A stretch of 64,000 nucleotides of DNA from Mycobacterium sp. GA-1199 (GTDB taxonomy: Bacteria > Actinomycetota > Actinomycetes > Mycobacteriales > Mycobacteriaceae), in contig NZ_LQIX01000054.1 in the NCBI RefSeq assembly GCF_001500045.1, forward strand, positions 186,001 to 250,000. The letters run 5' to 3'. Each line of letters starts with the position of its first letter. Position 1 is the stretch's first letter. Positions 16,691-25,623 of the stretch are shown piece after piece. Position numbers and translations under genes: made by a program. The notes under the pieces were generated by a model, which was not told the origin of the DNA, made no database searches, and saw only the letters and a program-made list of their open reading frames with translations.

Positions 16691-18106
16691 ATGGCTTCCA
16701 TGCTCGAGTACGACCTCGTGGTCATCGGTTCGGGACCAGGCGGGCAGAAAGCGGCGATCGCCGCGGCGAAGCTCGGGAAGACGGTCGCGGTCGTCGAGCG
16801 GGGACGCATGCTCGGTGGCGTTTGCGTGAACACCGGGACCATCCCCTCCAAGACGCTGCGGGAGGCGGTCGTCTACCTCACCGGCATGAGCCAGCGCGAG
16901 CTTTACGGCGCCAGCTACCGGGTCAAGGAAAAAATCACGCCCGCCGACCTGCTGGCGCGCACGAGCCACGTCATCGGCAAGGAGCAGGACGTCGTCCGCT
17001 CTCAGTTGATGCGCAACCGCATCGACCTCATCCAGGGCCACGGCAGGTTCATCGACGCGCACACCGTGCTGGTCGAGGAGCCCACCCGGGGTGAGCGCAC
17101 CATGGTCAGCGGCGACTACATCGTGATCGCCACGGGCACCAAACCGGCCCGCCCCGCGGGTGTCGAGTTCGACGAGGAGCGCGTGCTCGACTCCGACGGG
17201 ATCCTCGATCTCAAGTCGCTGCCCTCGTCGATGGTCGTGGTGGGCGCTGGGGTGATCGGGATCGAATATGCCTCGATGTTCGCGGCACTCGGCACGAAGG
17301 TCACCGTCGTCGAGAAGCGCGACACGATGTTGGACTTTTGCGATCCGGAGATCGTCGAGTCGTTGAAGTTCCACCTGCGCGACCTTGCCGTGACGTTCCG
17401 GTTCGGCGAGGAGGTGACCGCGGTCGACGTCGGGTCCGCAGGCACGGTGACCACACTGGCCAGCGGTAAGCAGATCCCCGCCGAGACGGTCATGTACTCC
17501 GCCGGGCGGCAGGGACAGACCGACCACCTCGATTTGGCGAACGCGGGGCTGGAGACCGACAGCCGTGGCCGCATCTTCGTTGACGACCAGTTCCAGACCA
17601 AGGTCGACCACATCTACGCCGTCGGCGACGTGATCGGATTTCCGGCACTGGCGGCCACCTCGATGGAACAGGGCCGGCTGGCGGCCTACTACGCCTTCGG
17701 GGAGCCGACCCAGGGCATCACCGAGATTCAGCCGATCGGCATCTACTCGATCCCGGAGGTGTCCTACGTCGGCGCCACGGAGGTCGAGTTGACCCGCGAC
17801 GCGGTCCCCTACGAGGTCGGGGTCTCGCGCTATCGCGAGTTGGCCAGGGGCCAGATCGCCGGGGACTCGTACGGCATGCTCAAACTGCTGGTGTCGACCG
17901 ACGATCTGCGCTTGCTGGGCGTGCACATCTTCGGCACCAGCGCGACCGAGATGGTGCACATCGGCCAGGCCGTGATGGGCTGCGGGGGAACGATCGACTA
18001 CCTTGTCGACGCCGTGTTCAACTACCCCACCTTCTCGGAGGCCTACAAGGTCGCGGCGCTGGACGTGATGAACAAGCTGCGGGCGCTCAACCAGTTTCGC
18101 GCCTAG
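16691..18106 (+). CDS. sthA: soluble NAD(P)+ transhydrogenase
   Basis: A 471-residue FAD flavoprotein that exchanges reducing equivalents between NADPH and NAD+. N-terminal FAD site VIGSGPGGQKAA, central NAD(P) site VVGAGVIGIEYASMF, and a C-terminal dimerisation domain (HIFGTSATEMVHIGQ). The redox-active Cys pair of related dehydrogenases is reduced to a single Cys (GGVCVNTGTIPSK, second Cys replaced by Thr), as expected for SthA. Length and order match Rv2713. Confidence 0.95.
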   Translation: MASMLEYDLVVIGSGPGGQKAAIAAAKLGKTVAVVERGRMLGGVCVNTGTIPSKTLREAVVYLTGMSQRELYGASYRVKEKITPADLLARTSHVIGKEQDVVRSQLMRNRIDLIQGHGRFIDAHTVLVEEPTRGERTMVSGDYIVIATGTKPARPAGVEFDEERVLDSDGILDLKSLPSSMVVVGAGVIGIEYASMFAALGTKVTVVEKRDTMLDFCDPEIVESLKFHLRDLAVTFRFGEEVTAVDVGSAGTVTTLASGKQIPAETVMYSAGRQGQTDHLDLANAGLETDSRGRIFVDDQFQTKVDHIYAVGDVIGFPALAATSMEQGRLAAYYAFGEPTQGITEIQPIGIYSIPEVSYVGATEVELTRDAVPYEVGVSRYRELARGQIAGDSYGMLKLLVSTDDLRLLGVHIFGTSATEMVHIGQAVMGCGGTIDYLVDAVFNYPTFSEAYKVAALDVMNKLRALNQFRA

Positions 18107-18161
18107 CCGACCGGGCCCCGGCAAGCGTTATCAAGGCGTTGCGCATGGGATGCCCGCCAGC

Positions 18162-18188
18162 GGGAACGCAACGTGCGCGAGACTAGTT
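18162..18188 (+). promoter_or_regulatory. weak ECF-type promoter candidate
   Basis: GGGAAC at 18162-18167 with GTT at 18186-18188 after 18 bp, upstream of the PAC2 gene. It fits the loose SigE/SigH consensus but lacks the CG before GTT. Confidence 0.25.
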
Positions 18189-18241
18189 GTCACTGTACGA
18201 AGACGTTAACGGTCTGGCACCACCGCAAGGAGGCGAGGCTC

Positions 18242-19231
18242 ATGGCTGACAACGCCGGTAATCCGGAACAGCACTACCAGCCGGAACACTCAGGCATGTA
18301 CGAGTTGGAGTTCCCCGCGCCCCAACTGTCGTCCAAGGACGGCCGGGGTCCGGTGCTGATCCACGCCCTCCAAGGCTTCTCCGACGCCGGCCACGCGATT
18401 CGGTTGGCCGCCCAGCATCTGAAGGACACGCTGGACACCGAGTTGGTGGCGTCGTTCGCGATCGACGAGCTGCTGGACTACCGGTCCCGGCGCCCGTTGA
18501 TGACGTTCAAGACCGACCATTTCACCCACTACGAGGATCCAGAGCTCAGCCTGTACGCGATGCGCGACAGTGTCGGCACCCCGTTCCTGCTTCTCGCGGG
18601 CCTGGAACCAGATCTGCGCTGGGAGCGGTTCATCACCGCGGTCCGGCTTCTGGCCGAACGGCTCGACGTACGCCGCGTGGTGGGGCTGGGCACCATCCCC
18701 ATGGCGGTGCCGCACACGCGGCCCATCACGATGACTGCGCACTCGAGCGACAAGGAACTCATCGCCGAACACCAACCGTGGATCGGCGAGGTTCAGGTTC
18801 CCGCAAGCGCGTCGAACCTGCTGGAGTTCCGGATGTCGCAGCACGGACACGAGGTGGTCGGCTTCACCGTCCACGTCCCGCACTATCTGGCCCAAACCGA
18901 CTATCCCGCGGCGGCTGAGGCGTTGTTGGCCGAGGTGGCCCGGAACGCTTCTCTGGAGATCCCGCTCGAGGCGCTGGTCACGGCCGGTGCCGAGGTGTTG
19001 ACCAAGATCAACGAGCAGGTCGAGCAGAGCCCCGAGGTGGCGCAGGTGGTCGCGGCGCTGGAACGCCAGTACGACGCCTACATGGCGGCCCAGGAGAACC
19101 GGTCCCTACTCGCCAGCGACGAGGACCTGCCCAGCGGCGAGGAACTCGGCGCCGAGTTCGAGCGGTTCCTGGCCCAGCAGGCCGAGAAGAAGTCGAAGGA
19201 CCGATTCGACGACGGCGACGACGCCGGATGA
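18242..19231 (+). CDS. PAC2 (proteasome-assembly-chaperone-like) protein (Rv2714-like)
   Basis: A 329-residue protein of the PAC2 family. Early motif LIHALQGFSDAGHA (family core), a middle VVGLGTIPMAVPHTRP loop and a long helical C-terminus (~240-329) with charged, probably coiled segments. The structure of the M. tuberculosis homologue is known but no biochemical function is assigned. A strong AAGGAGG precedes ATG 18242; an upstream in-frame start at 18173 lacks one. Confidence 0.88.
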   Translation: MADNAGNPEQHYQPEHSGMYELEFPAPQLSSKDGRGPVLIHALQGFSDAGHAIRLAAQHLKDTLDTELVASFAIDELLDYRSRRPLMTFKTDHFTHYEDPELSLYAMRDSVGTPFLLLAGLEPDLRWERFITAVRLLAERLDVRRVVGLGTIPMAVPHTRPITMTAHSSDKELIAEHQPWIGEVQVPASASNLLEFRMSQHGHEVVGFTVHVPHYLAQTDYPAAAEALLAEVARNASLEIPLEALVTAGAEVLTKINEQVEQSPEVAQVVAALERQYDAYMAAQENRSLLASDEDLPSGEELGAEFERFLAQQAEKKSKDRFDDGDDAG

Positions 19232-19235
19232 CGGT

Positions 19236-19260
19236 GAGTCGCCCGGTCAGCGGGCGACTC
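19236..19260. terminator. hairpin between PAC2 and hydrolase genes
   Basis: A perfect 10-bp stem GAGTCGCCCG/CGGGCGACTC with loop GTCAG, 5 bp after the PAC2 stop and 38 bp before the next gene. It may attenuate or terminate PAC2 transcription. Confidence 0.65.
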
Positions 19261-19298
19261 GAGGGGCGCGGTGCCCGACGGGCCGCTAAGTTGACGCA

Positions 19299-20321
19299 AT
19301 GCCGCCGCGAAAGCCGAACCTTCGCCCCGTACGGGACCTGACACCCGTCCTGCAGTTCCGCACCATCCACGGTTACCGGCGCGCATACCGGGTGGCCGGC
19401 TCGGGTCCTGCGATCCTGCTGATCCACGGAATCGGCGACAACTCCACCACGTGGGAAACAGTTCAGTCGAAACTCGCGCAGCGATTCACCGTGATCGCAC
19501 CGGACCTGTTGGGCCACGGCAAATCCGACAAACCCCGTGCCGACTATTCGGTCGCCGCCTATGCCAATGGCATGCGCGATCTGCTCAGCGTCCTGGACAT
19601 CGACCACGTCACGGTGATCGGTCATTCGCTCGGCGGCGGGGTGGCCATGCAGTTCGCGTATCAATTCCCGCAGTTGGTCGACCGGCTCATCCTGGTCGGC
19701 GCCGGCGGGGTCACCAAGGACGTCAACATCGCGCTGCGCTTCGCCTCCCTGCCGATGGGCAGTGAGGCGCTGGTGCTGCTGCGGTTGCCGTTCGTGCTGC
19801 CGACGGTGCAGGCGGTGGGACGTGTCGCCGGCGGCGTGTTCGGCTCGACCGGCCTCGGTCGCGACCTGCCACAGGTGTTGCGCATCCTCAACGACCTGCC
19901 CGAACCGACCGCGTCGTCGGCGTTCGCCCGTACGCTGCGCGCTGTCGTCGATTGGCGCGGTCAGGTGGTCACCATGCTGGACCGCTGCTATCTGACGCAG
20001 TCGGTTCCGGTTCAGCTGATCTGGGGTAGCTGCGACGCCGTGATCCCCGCCAGCCACGCCCGGATGGCCCACGCCGCGATGCCGGGATCGCAGTTGGAAA
20101 TCTTCGACGGCTCCGGTCATTTCCCGTTCCACGACGACCCGGAGCGTTTCGTCGAAGTGGTGGAGAAGTTCATCGACAGCACCGAACCGGCGGTCTACGA
20201 CCAGGAATACCTGCGCGGACTGCTGCGGGCGGGGATCACCGAAGGCACGATCTCCGGATCGGCCGACACCCGGGTTGCAGTGCTCGACGCGATGGGAACC
20301 GACGAGCGCAGCGCCACCTGA
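19299..20321 (+). CDS. alpha/beta-hydrolase (Rv2715-like)
   Basis: A 340-residue alpha/beta-hydrolase with oxyanion motif HGIGDN (~48), DLLGHGKSDKP, the nucleophile elbow GHSLGG (~108-113; Ser ~110), an acid residue probably in WGSCDAVIP, and catalytic His in SGHFPFHDDP. The lid region is ~145-200. The substrate is unknown; sequence style is that of epoxide hydrolases and meta-cleavage-product hydrolases. No signal peptide. Confidence 0.88.
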   Translation: MPPRKPNLRPVRDLTPVLQFRTIHGYRRAYRVAGSGPAILLIHGIGDNSTTWETVQSKLAQRFTVIAPDLLGHGKSDKPRADYSVAAYANGMRDLLSVLDIDHVTVIGHSLGGGVAMQFAYQFPQLVDRLILVGAGGVTKDVNIALRFASLPMGSEALVLLRLPFVLPTVQAVGRVAGGVFGSTGLGRDLPQVLRILNDLPEPTASSAFARTLRAVVDWRGQVVTMLDRCYLTQSVPVQLIWGSCDAVIPASHARMAHAAMPGSQLEIFDGSGHFPFHDDPERFVEVVEKFIDSTEPAVYDQEYLRGLLRAGITEGTISGSADTRVAVLDAMGTDERSAT

Positions 20322-20376
20322 GTTTAGGGCACGCGACCCGGCCAACGGCACGCGAATACGAAGTAGCATCGGGCCC

Positions 20377-21063
20377 ATGGCCATCGATGTGACGGTGTTG
20401 CGAGTCTTCGCCGACCCTGACGGCAATCACGGAAACCCCCTCGGTGTTGTCGACGCCAGCACCGTGGACCCCGACGATCGCCAACGGATAGCCGCCCAAT
20501 TGGGTTACAGCGAAACCATTTTCGTCGATCTCCCCGCCCCCGGTACGAGCACGGCGCTGGCGCGTATCCATACTCCGGTCGTCGAGCTGCCCTTCGCGGG
20601 ACACCCCACCGTCGGCGCCGCGTGGTGGCTTCGCGAGCAGGGCGCTCCCGTCCACACGTTGCGGGTTCCCGCAGGCATCGTGCAGATCGGCCACGACGAC
20701 GGCCTGACCTCCGTTCGGGCCCGCGCGGAGTGGGCACCCGAATTCGCCATCCACGACATCGGCTCCGTCGACGAACTCCTGGCGCTCGACCCGTCGGATT
20801 ACCCCGACGACATCAATCACTACCTGTGGACGTGGATCGACCGGGACAAGGGCGAAGTGCGGTCACGGATGTTCGCCACCGATCTCGGTGTGCCCGAAGA
20901 CGAGGCCACCGGCGCCGCCGCCGTGCGGATCACCGACTACCTCAGCCGGGACCTGACAATCGTGCAGGGCAAGGGCTCGCACATCTACACCGAGTGGAGC
21001 GCCGAGGGCTGGGTGCGTGTCGCCGGCCGCGTCGTCAACGACGGCATCAAGCAGATCGACTGA
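20377..21063 (+). CDS. PhzF family protein (Rv2716-like)
   Basis: A 228-residue PhzF/diaminopimelate-epimerase-like protein. The N-terminal signature is GNHGNPLGVV and the second GHPTVGAAW; the C-terminal half has DEATGAAAVRITDYL. Length equals that of the mycobacterial homologue and is shorter than typical PhzF isomerases (~260-280), so enzymatic activity is uncertain. ATG 20377 is chosen because MAIDVTVLRVFAD matches the family start. Confidence 0.85.
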   Translation: MAIDVTVLRVFADPDGNHGNPLGVVDASTVDPDDRQRIAAQLGYSETIFVDLPAPGTSTALARIHTPVVELPFAGHPTVGAAWWLREQGAPVHTLRVPAGIVQIGHDDGLTSVRARAEWAPEFAIHDIGSVDELLALDPSDYPDDINHYLWTWIDRDKGEVRSRMFATDLGVPEDEATGAAAVRITDYLSRDLTIVQGKGSHIYTEWSAEGWVRVAGRVVNDGIKQID

Positions 21064-21073
21064 ATGAGACCTT

Positions 21074-21102
21074 CAACCGGCCGGTCAGCTGGCGGTCGGT
21101 TG
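21074..21102. terminator. hairpin at the PhzF/nrdR convergence
   Basis: CAACCGGCCG and CGGTCGGTTG form a 10-bp stem with one mismatch and a 9-base loop. It overlaps the last nrdR codons, so it could terminate both convergent transcripts. Confidence 0.5.
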
Positions 21103-21555
21103 CGGCGAATTCCGATGCGCCCGCAGCGCCTCGATCTCCCGCTCGAAATCCTCGGCGGAGGTGAATCCGCGATACACCGAGGCGAAGCGCAGGTAGGCCA
21201 CCTCGTCGAGATCGCGTAGCGGCCCCAGGATAGCGAGTCCCACTTCGTGGCTGGGGATCTCGGGCGATCCGGCGGCGCGGACGGTGTCCTCGACCTGCTG
21301 GGCCAGCAGGTTCAGCGCATCCTCGTCGACCTGGCTGCCTTGGCACGCCCGCCGCACTCCCTTGATGACCTTTTCGCGGCTGAACGGCTCGGTGACACCG
21401 CTGCGCTTGACGACGGCCAGGATGGCGGTCTCGACCGTGGTGAACCGACGCCCACACTCCGGGCATGAACGCCGTCGCCGGATCGCCTGGCCCTCGTCGG
21501 TCTCACGCGAGTCGACCACACGCGAATCCGGGTGACGGCAGAACGGACAATGCAT
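21085..21555 (-). CDS. nrdR: ribonucleotide reductase repressor NrdR
   Basis: A 156-residue repressor that binds NrdR boxes of ribonucleotide reductase genes in response to ATP/dATP. N-terminal zinc ribbon CPFC...CPEC and an ATP-cone (VVKRSGVTEPFSREKVIKGVRRAC). GGAG lies before ATG 21555; the frame continues far upstream but without coding similarity. Order with chiZ and lexA matches M. tuberculosis. Confidence 0.96.
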   Translation of the reverse strand: MHCPFCRHPDSRVVDSRETDEGQAIRRRRSCPECGRRFTTVETAILAVVKRSGVTEPFSREKVIKGVRRACQGSQVDEDALNLLAQQVEDTVRAAGSPEIPSHEVGLAILGPLRDLDEVAYLRFASVYRGFTSAEDFEREIEALRAHRNSPQPTAS

Positions 21556-21713
21556 CACCGCTCCTTTGCCGCGCCAACAGATGACCAACTCGAACCCCTC
21601 CGAGCGTACCCGCGGCGGGTTGCGAAAGCCCAGCACCGGGCTGAACGGCACATAGTCCGCAGACCTGTCGGTGAACATCTCTGCGTAGCAATCTGTTTGG
21701 TCGCTGGTGGGCG

Positions 21714-22169
21714 TCAGCCGACCGGCGCGATCAGCGTCTGCCCGGCGTCCAGGGCCGCCGAGTCCAGCTGGTTGAGCTCGCTGATTCGATCCATCACCTG
21801 GCCCACGGGCGCATCGGGGGCCACCCGCATGGCCACCTGTTGCAGGCTTTCGCCGGACTGAACCTGGACCACCGCGAGGCGGTCCGGCACCGCGGTGGAG
21901 GTGGTGCCCACGACGCCGCCGAACTGCGCGACCAGGCCGAGCCACATCGTGATTCCCGCCGCGACCAAGGACAGGAGCACAGTGGTGGCGGGTGTGATCG
22001 GTCGCCGCCGGTGCGATGCGCGCGACATCAGCACCCCGCTTCCGCGGTAACGCACCGCCGCCCCGCCCGGACGGGTCGCCGCGGGGTGCCGCCGGCGGGT
22101 GGCCGCAGGCCGGATATCGGTCCTGACCACGCGCGAGGCCTGGAATTCGTGGGTGTCGAGAACGGTCAT
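21714..22169 (-). CDS. chiZ: LysM-domain cell-wall protein ChiZ-like
   Basis: A 151-residue protein: disordered Arg-rich cytoplasmic N-terminus (1-55), one membrane segment (~59-82), and a C-terminal LysM domain (VVQVQSGESLQQVAMRV to TLIAPVG) facing the cell wall. Rv2719c (ChiZ) is a DNA-damage-induced inhibitor of division with reported cell-wall hydrolase activity. An SOS box lies 48 bp upstream, supporting LexA control shared with lexA. Confidence 0.88.
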   Translation of the reverse strand: MTVLDTHEFQASRVVRTDIRPAATRRRHPAATRPGGAAVRYRGSGVLMSRASHRRRPITPATTVLLSLVAAGITMWLGLVAQFGGVVGTTSTAVPDRLAVVQVQSGESLQQVAMRVAPDAPVGQVMDRISELNQLDSAALDAGQTLIAPVG

Positions 22170-22216
22170 CTGCCTGCCTTCCGATCCGCTGCTTTCGCTC
22201 TTGTGTTCGAAGATAG

Positions 22217-22232
22217 TCGATCAGGTGTTCGA
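22217..22232 (-). promoter_or_regulatory. SOS box upstream of chiZ
   Basis: On the minus strand TCGAACACCTGATCGA matches the mycobacterial LexA box TCGAAC-N4-GTTCGA with one mismatch. It lies 48 bp from the chiZ start codon. Confidence 0.7.
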
Positions 22233-22329
22233 AAGATAGAACGTGTGATCGAACTGTTGTGAAACGATAGGACAGGGCACCGACAGAAAATCGATGCGCG
22301 ATTTCGGAGCAGCTCGCCACGACACGCCC

Positions 22330-22345
22330 TCGAACACATGTTTGA
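22330..22345 (+). promoter_or_regulatory. SOS box upstream of lexA
   Basis: TCGAACACATGTTTGA matches the LexA box TCGAAC-N4-GTTCGA with one mismatch and lies 33 bp before the lexA ATG, consistent with autoregulation. Confidence 0.85.
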
Positions 22346-22377
22346 TTAATCGTGTGCCGCGGGTTACATTCGGCGGC

Positions 22378-23073
22378 ATGGACTCCAGCAGCGACATTCC
22401 AGACAGCACAGGCGGGGCCAGATCCGTGGACTCCGGTCTCACCGAACGTCAGCGCACCATCCTCGACGTGATCCGCGCATCGGTCACCAATCGTGGCTAT
22501 CCGCCGAGCATCAGGGAGATCGGCGATGCGGTCGGTTTGACCTCCACCTCCTCGGTCGCGCACCAACTGCGCACGCTGGAGCGCAAGGGCTACCTGCGGC
22601 GTGACCCCAACCGGCCGCGCGCGGTGGACGTACGCGGCGCCGACGACCACGTGACTCCCATCGTCGCCACCGATGTAGCCGGCTCCGATGCCCTACCGGA
22701 GCCGACATTCGTGCCCGTGCTCGGGCGCATCGCCGCCGGCGGGCCGATCCTTGCCGAGGAGGCCGTCGAGGACGTCTTCCCGCTGCCGCGCGAACTGGTC
22801 GGCGAGGGCTCGCTGTTCCTGCTCAAGGTCGTCGGTGACTCGATGGTCGACGCCGCGATCTGCGATGGCGACTGGGTGGTCGTGCGTCAGCAGAACGTCG
22901 CCGACAACGGTGACATCGTGGCCGCGATGATCGATGGCGAAGCCACAGTGAAAACGTTCAAACGGACGCGCGGACAGGTGTGGTTGATGCCGCACAACCC
23001 GGCCTTCGATCCGATCCCCGGTAACGACGCCGCAGTGCTGGGCAAGGTCGTCACCGTCATACGGAAGATCTAA
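22378..23073 (+). CDS. lexA: SOS repressor LexA
   Basis: A 231-residue repressor and self-cleaving protease of the SOS response. N-terminal winged helix (GYPPSIREIGDAVGLTSTSSVAHQL shortened: helix-turn-helix at ~35-65), cleavage site in GRIAAGGP (Ala-Gly), catalytic Ser in GDSMVDA and catalytic Lys in ATVKTFKR. ATG 22378 fits known mycobacterial LexA length. Its stop overlaps the convergent LGFP gene by 4 bp. Confidence 0.98.
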   Translation: MDSSSDIPDSTGGARSVDSGLTERQRTILDVIRASVTNRGYPPSIREIGDAVGLTSTSSVAHQLRTLERKGYLRRDPNRPRAVDVRGADDHVTPIVATDVAGSDALPEPTFVPVLGRIAAGGPILAEEAVEDVFPLPRELVGEGSLFLLKVVGDSMVDAAICDGDWVVVRQQNVADNGDIVAAMIDGEATVKTFKRTRGQVWLMPHNPAFDPIPGNDAAVLGKVVTVIRKI

Positions 23074-25217
23074 TCGGCCCGGACGAATCCGTTCGTTCGA
23101 GCGAATTCCTCACTGGAGAACCAGATTTCGGCTTGCACCTCGTGGTAGTCGGCCGAGGTGGGAAGCCAATAGAGGCCTGACTGGGTGTCGGCCTTGATCG
23201 GGTAGCCCTCGGGTGCCTGCGCGGAGTCGCCGAACGGTAGGCGGAATGCGGGGCTGGGCACTTCCGGCTCGTCGATGACGATCTTGGCGTGCCGGCCCGT
23301 GTCGGTCAGCGGATCCCGTTGCGGGGGTTCGTGTTCCGCCGGCTCGGCGGGTACGTGGCGTTCCTCGAACGCCGCGTCAGGTTCCTCGAACGTCGCGTCG
23401 CGCTCGTCGGGCGTCCAGGGCTCGTCGGCGTCACGCTCCTCGAGCAGCGCGTCGTGCTCCTCGAGCGCGCTGTCTTGCTCGTCGGCCGTCTCACCGGCGC
23501 CGGCGGCCAGACGCCCCGCGGCGATCCCGGCCTCTGTAGAGCTCGGTATCCGTGTCGGTGCGGTGTCGACATTGTCCGGATTCTCCTCGGCCACACCGAA
23601 TGCCGATGTGTCGGAGGCGTCGGCGAAGCCCGATGAAGGCGCCTCCCACGGATTGGCCGATGACGTCGACCCCGGCTCCCCCGTCGTAGACAGCGCGCCC
23701 AAACCCTCAGTGGCGTACCGGTCGCCGAACATCGCCGCTGAGGGATCGCCGCCGCTCGATGCCTGTGCACCCGAACCGAGGGTGCTGTAGGCCTGTTCGG
23801 CCTCGGCGCCGTACGAGTCGTCGTAATGGTCATCGACGGGGCCGGGACGATCGACGTCGCTCCGACGCCGGTTGCGCAGGGCCGCGAACGCCACCAGACC
23901 CACCAGGATGAGCACCGGCACGATCGCGAGCAACCACCACCAGCTGAAGGTGAACCAGCTGCCGTCACCACCCGAGTCCGAGGCGCCCGGGGTGCCGGGC
24001 GTATCGGGGCTCTGCTCGGCAGGCACCTCAAGACCGGCCAACTCGGTCGCGAGATTGGGCGGCTCGGTGCTGAACTCACCGGTTGACCGATTCCAGTTGA
24101 CCACGCCGCCGGTGAATCGCTGCGTGGTGACGTCACCCTTTTCGGACTGGTCGGCCATCGGTGCGCCGAGCGTGCCCTCGGCGCCGTCGAGCTTGTCCCA
24201 CGCCGCGCTCATCGCGCCGCGAACCAGCACCGCGCCGTGGTCCGGCGTCCAGAAGATCACCGGTTTGTCGTCGGCGGCAAAGCGCGACATCCGGCTCGCG
24301 GTGGGCAGCCCGCCGTCCGTCTCGCTGGCAATCGGGAACCCGAGATCGCCCTCGGGCCCGCCGAGACTTTCGTACTTGGCCAAGACCTGACCGGTGACCA
24401 CCCGCGCGCCTGTGGCGGGGCTGTAGAAGATCTTGCCTCCGGCGAAGTTCTGGGCGAGGCCGTCTTTTCCTATCGGGTACGGCGGCCCTTCGGCGGCGCC
24501 GAGGGGACCCAGCGGGCCTCCGGCGGCGCGGCGCGCCCCGTTGATCGCCGAGGTCGCATCGCCAGGGATCTGCAAGTCCGCCAACTGCCCGGCCAGATCG
24601 GGCGGCACGGTGGTGAACTGCTTGTCGCGGGTGTTGTAGGTGATCTCGCCGCCGGTGAACTTCTGCGTGATCAGATCGCCGCGGTAGGTTTCGTCGTCGG
24701 AGGGCACACCGAGGGATCCGGTGGAGCCGCCCAACTTGTCCCATGCCGCGTTGATCGCTCCCCGGACCACGCGCGCGCCGGTGTCCTGCGTCCAGAAGAT
24801 CACCGGCTTGTCGTTGGCGCTGAACGTGACGTTGAAGCTGCCCGGCGCCCGCCCGGGTCCGTCGTCCATGGTCGGGAATCCGAGGTCACTGTCGGCCGGG
24901 CCACCGAGCGATTCGTACTTCTCCAGGATCGCGCCCCGCATGATGTGAGCCCCGGTATCGGGCGTGAAGAAGATCTTGCCGCCGGCGAAGTTCTGCGCGA
25001 AGCCGTCCCCCACCGGGTACACATCGCCCTGCCTGGGGCCCAATGGGCCGCCGTCACCGCCGCTGCCGTCCCAGGCCGCGCTGATCGCGGCATTGGCGGC
25101 ATCGGATTCCGGGGAGGCGCTGGCCACCGGCGGTAGTAGTAGGGCGACGGCGCCCACGAGCAGGCCGATCGCCATCCGGCCCAACACCGTGGTGCCCCGG
25201 CTGTTCTGCCCGATCAT
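23070..25217 (-). CDS. LGFP-repeat exported membrane protein with C-terminal sunset-like domain
   Basis: A 715-residue protein (Rv2721c-like). A signal peptide ends at ASAS (~35). Residues ~36-210 and ~220-395 are two duplicated LGFP-repeat modules (motifs GPLGPRQG, QNFAGGKIFF, SLGGP..DLGFP, QKFTGGEI). LGFP repeats are thought to bind the arabinogalactan/mycolate wall. A membrane segment follows at ~426-448, then an acidic, Glu-repeat cytoplasmic region and a C-terminal unit (EGYPIKAD...AEIWFSSEEFA) resembling the sunset domain of ArfC. Start ATG 25217 has GGGAGGT upstream. Confidence 0.85.
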   Translation of the reverse strand: MIGQNSRGTTVLGRMAIGLLVGAVALLLPPVASASPESDAANAAISAAWDGSGGDGGPLGPRQGDVYPVGDGFAQNFAGGKIFFTPDTGAHIMRGAILEKYESLGGPADSDLGFPTMDDGPGRAPGSFNVTFSANDKPVIFWTQDTGARVVRGAINAAWDKLGGSTGSLGVPSDDETYRGDLITQKFTGGEITYNTRDKQFTTVPPDLAGQLADLQIPGDATSAINGARRAAGGPLGPLGAAEGPPYPIGKDGLAQNFAGGKIFYSPATGARVVTGQVLAKYESLGGPEGDLGFPIASETDGGLPTASRMSRFAADDKPVIFWTPDHGAVLVRGAMSAAWDKLDGAEGTLGAPMADQSEKGDVTTQRFTGGVVNWNRSTGEFSTEPPNLATELAGLEVPAEQSPDTPGTPGASDSGGDGSWFTFSWWWLLAIVPVLILVGLVAFAALRNRRRSDVDRPGPVDDHYDDSYGAEAEQAYSTLGSGAQASSGGDPSAAMFGDRYATEGLGALSTTGEPGSTSSANPWEAPSSGFADASDTSAFGVAEENPDNVDTAPTRIPSSTEAGIAAGRLAAGAGETADEQDSALEEHDALLEERDADEPWTPDERDATFEEPDAAFEERHVPAEPAEHEPPQRDPLTDTGRHAKIVIDEPEVPSPAFRLPFGDSAQAPEGYPIKADTQSGLYWLPTSADYHEVQAEIWFSSEEFARTNGFVRAD

Positions 25218-25623
25218 TCGACCTCCCGGGTCGGTACGAAATTTCGCTCGAGTTTTTCGCACCCGTCCTCTATCTGTCGTCAGACGCCAATAACCAACGA
25301 ACACGCCGATCTTCGGATGAAAATACCTTCCGATACTCCATTCGCTGTGGATAACCCCGCCGTGCCGCTCGATTAATCGTGACCGCCTCCCCGCTATTTG
25401 CCATCGCGGTCCCGTTGGCAGCACAGCAATGAGTTTGCACGCGTGAGTGGGGAATGGCGGCCATACACGACGCATTTGCACAAATATTGGTAGCTACCAG
25501 GCAATGTCTTGTGTGATCAACGGCCCGTGCTCGCGAATGTGGCCGAATTGCCATTCGCTATCCGAGGGCGGCCGGGGCGGTTGGCCCGACCGGGCCGGCT
25601 GCGTCCACACCTAGACTGACGCC
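25218..25623. other. 406-bp divergent intergenic region, no gene seen
   Basis: Clearly less GC-rich than its surroundings. It must contain the promoters of the LGFP protein (minus) and the molybdoenzyme (plus). A minus-strand frame at 25270-25554 has no recognisable similarity or ribosome-binding site and I do not call it. No clear operator or RNA structure was recognised. Confidence 0.5.

Noticed and set aside
16538..18124. Upstream extension of the DUF4192 frame
   Set aside because: It runs antisense to sthA; the family N-terminus is at 16537.
25270..25554. 94-residue minus-strand frame in the LGFP/BisC gap
   Set aside because: No ribosome-binding site, domain or composition typical of neighbouring genes.
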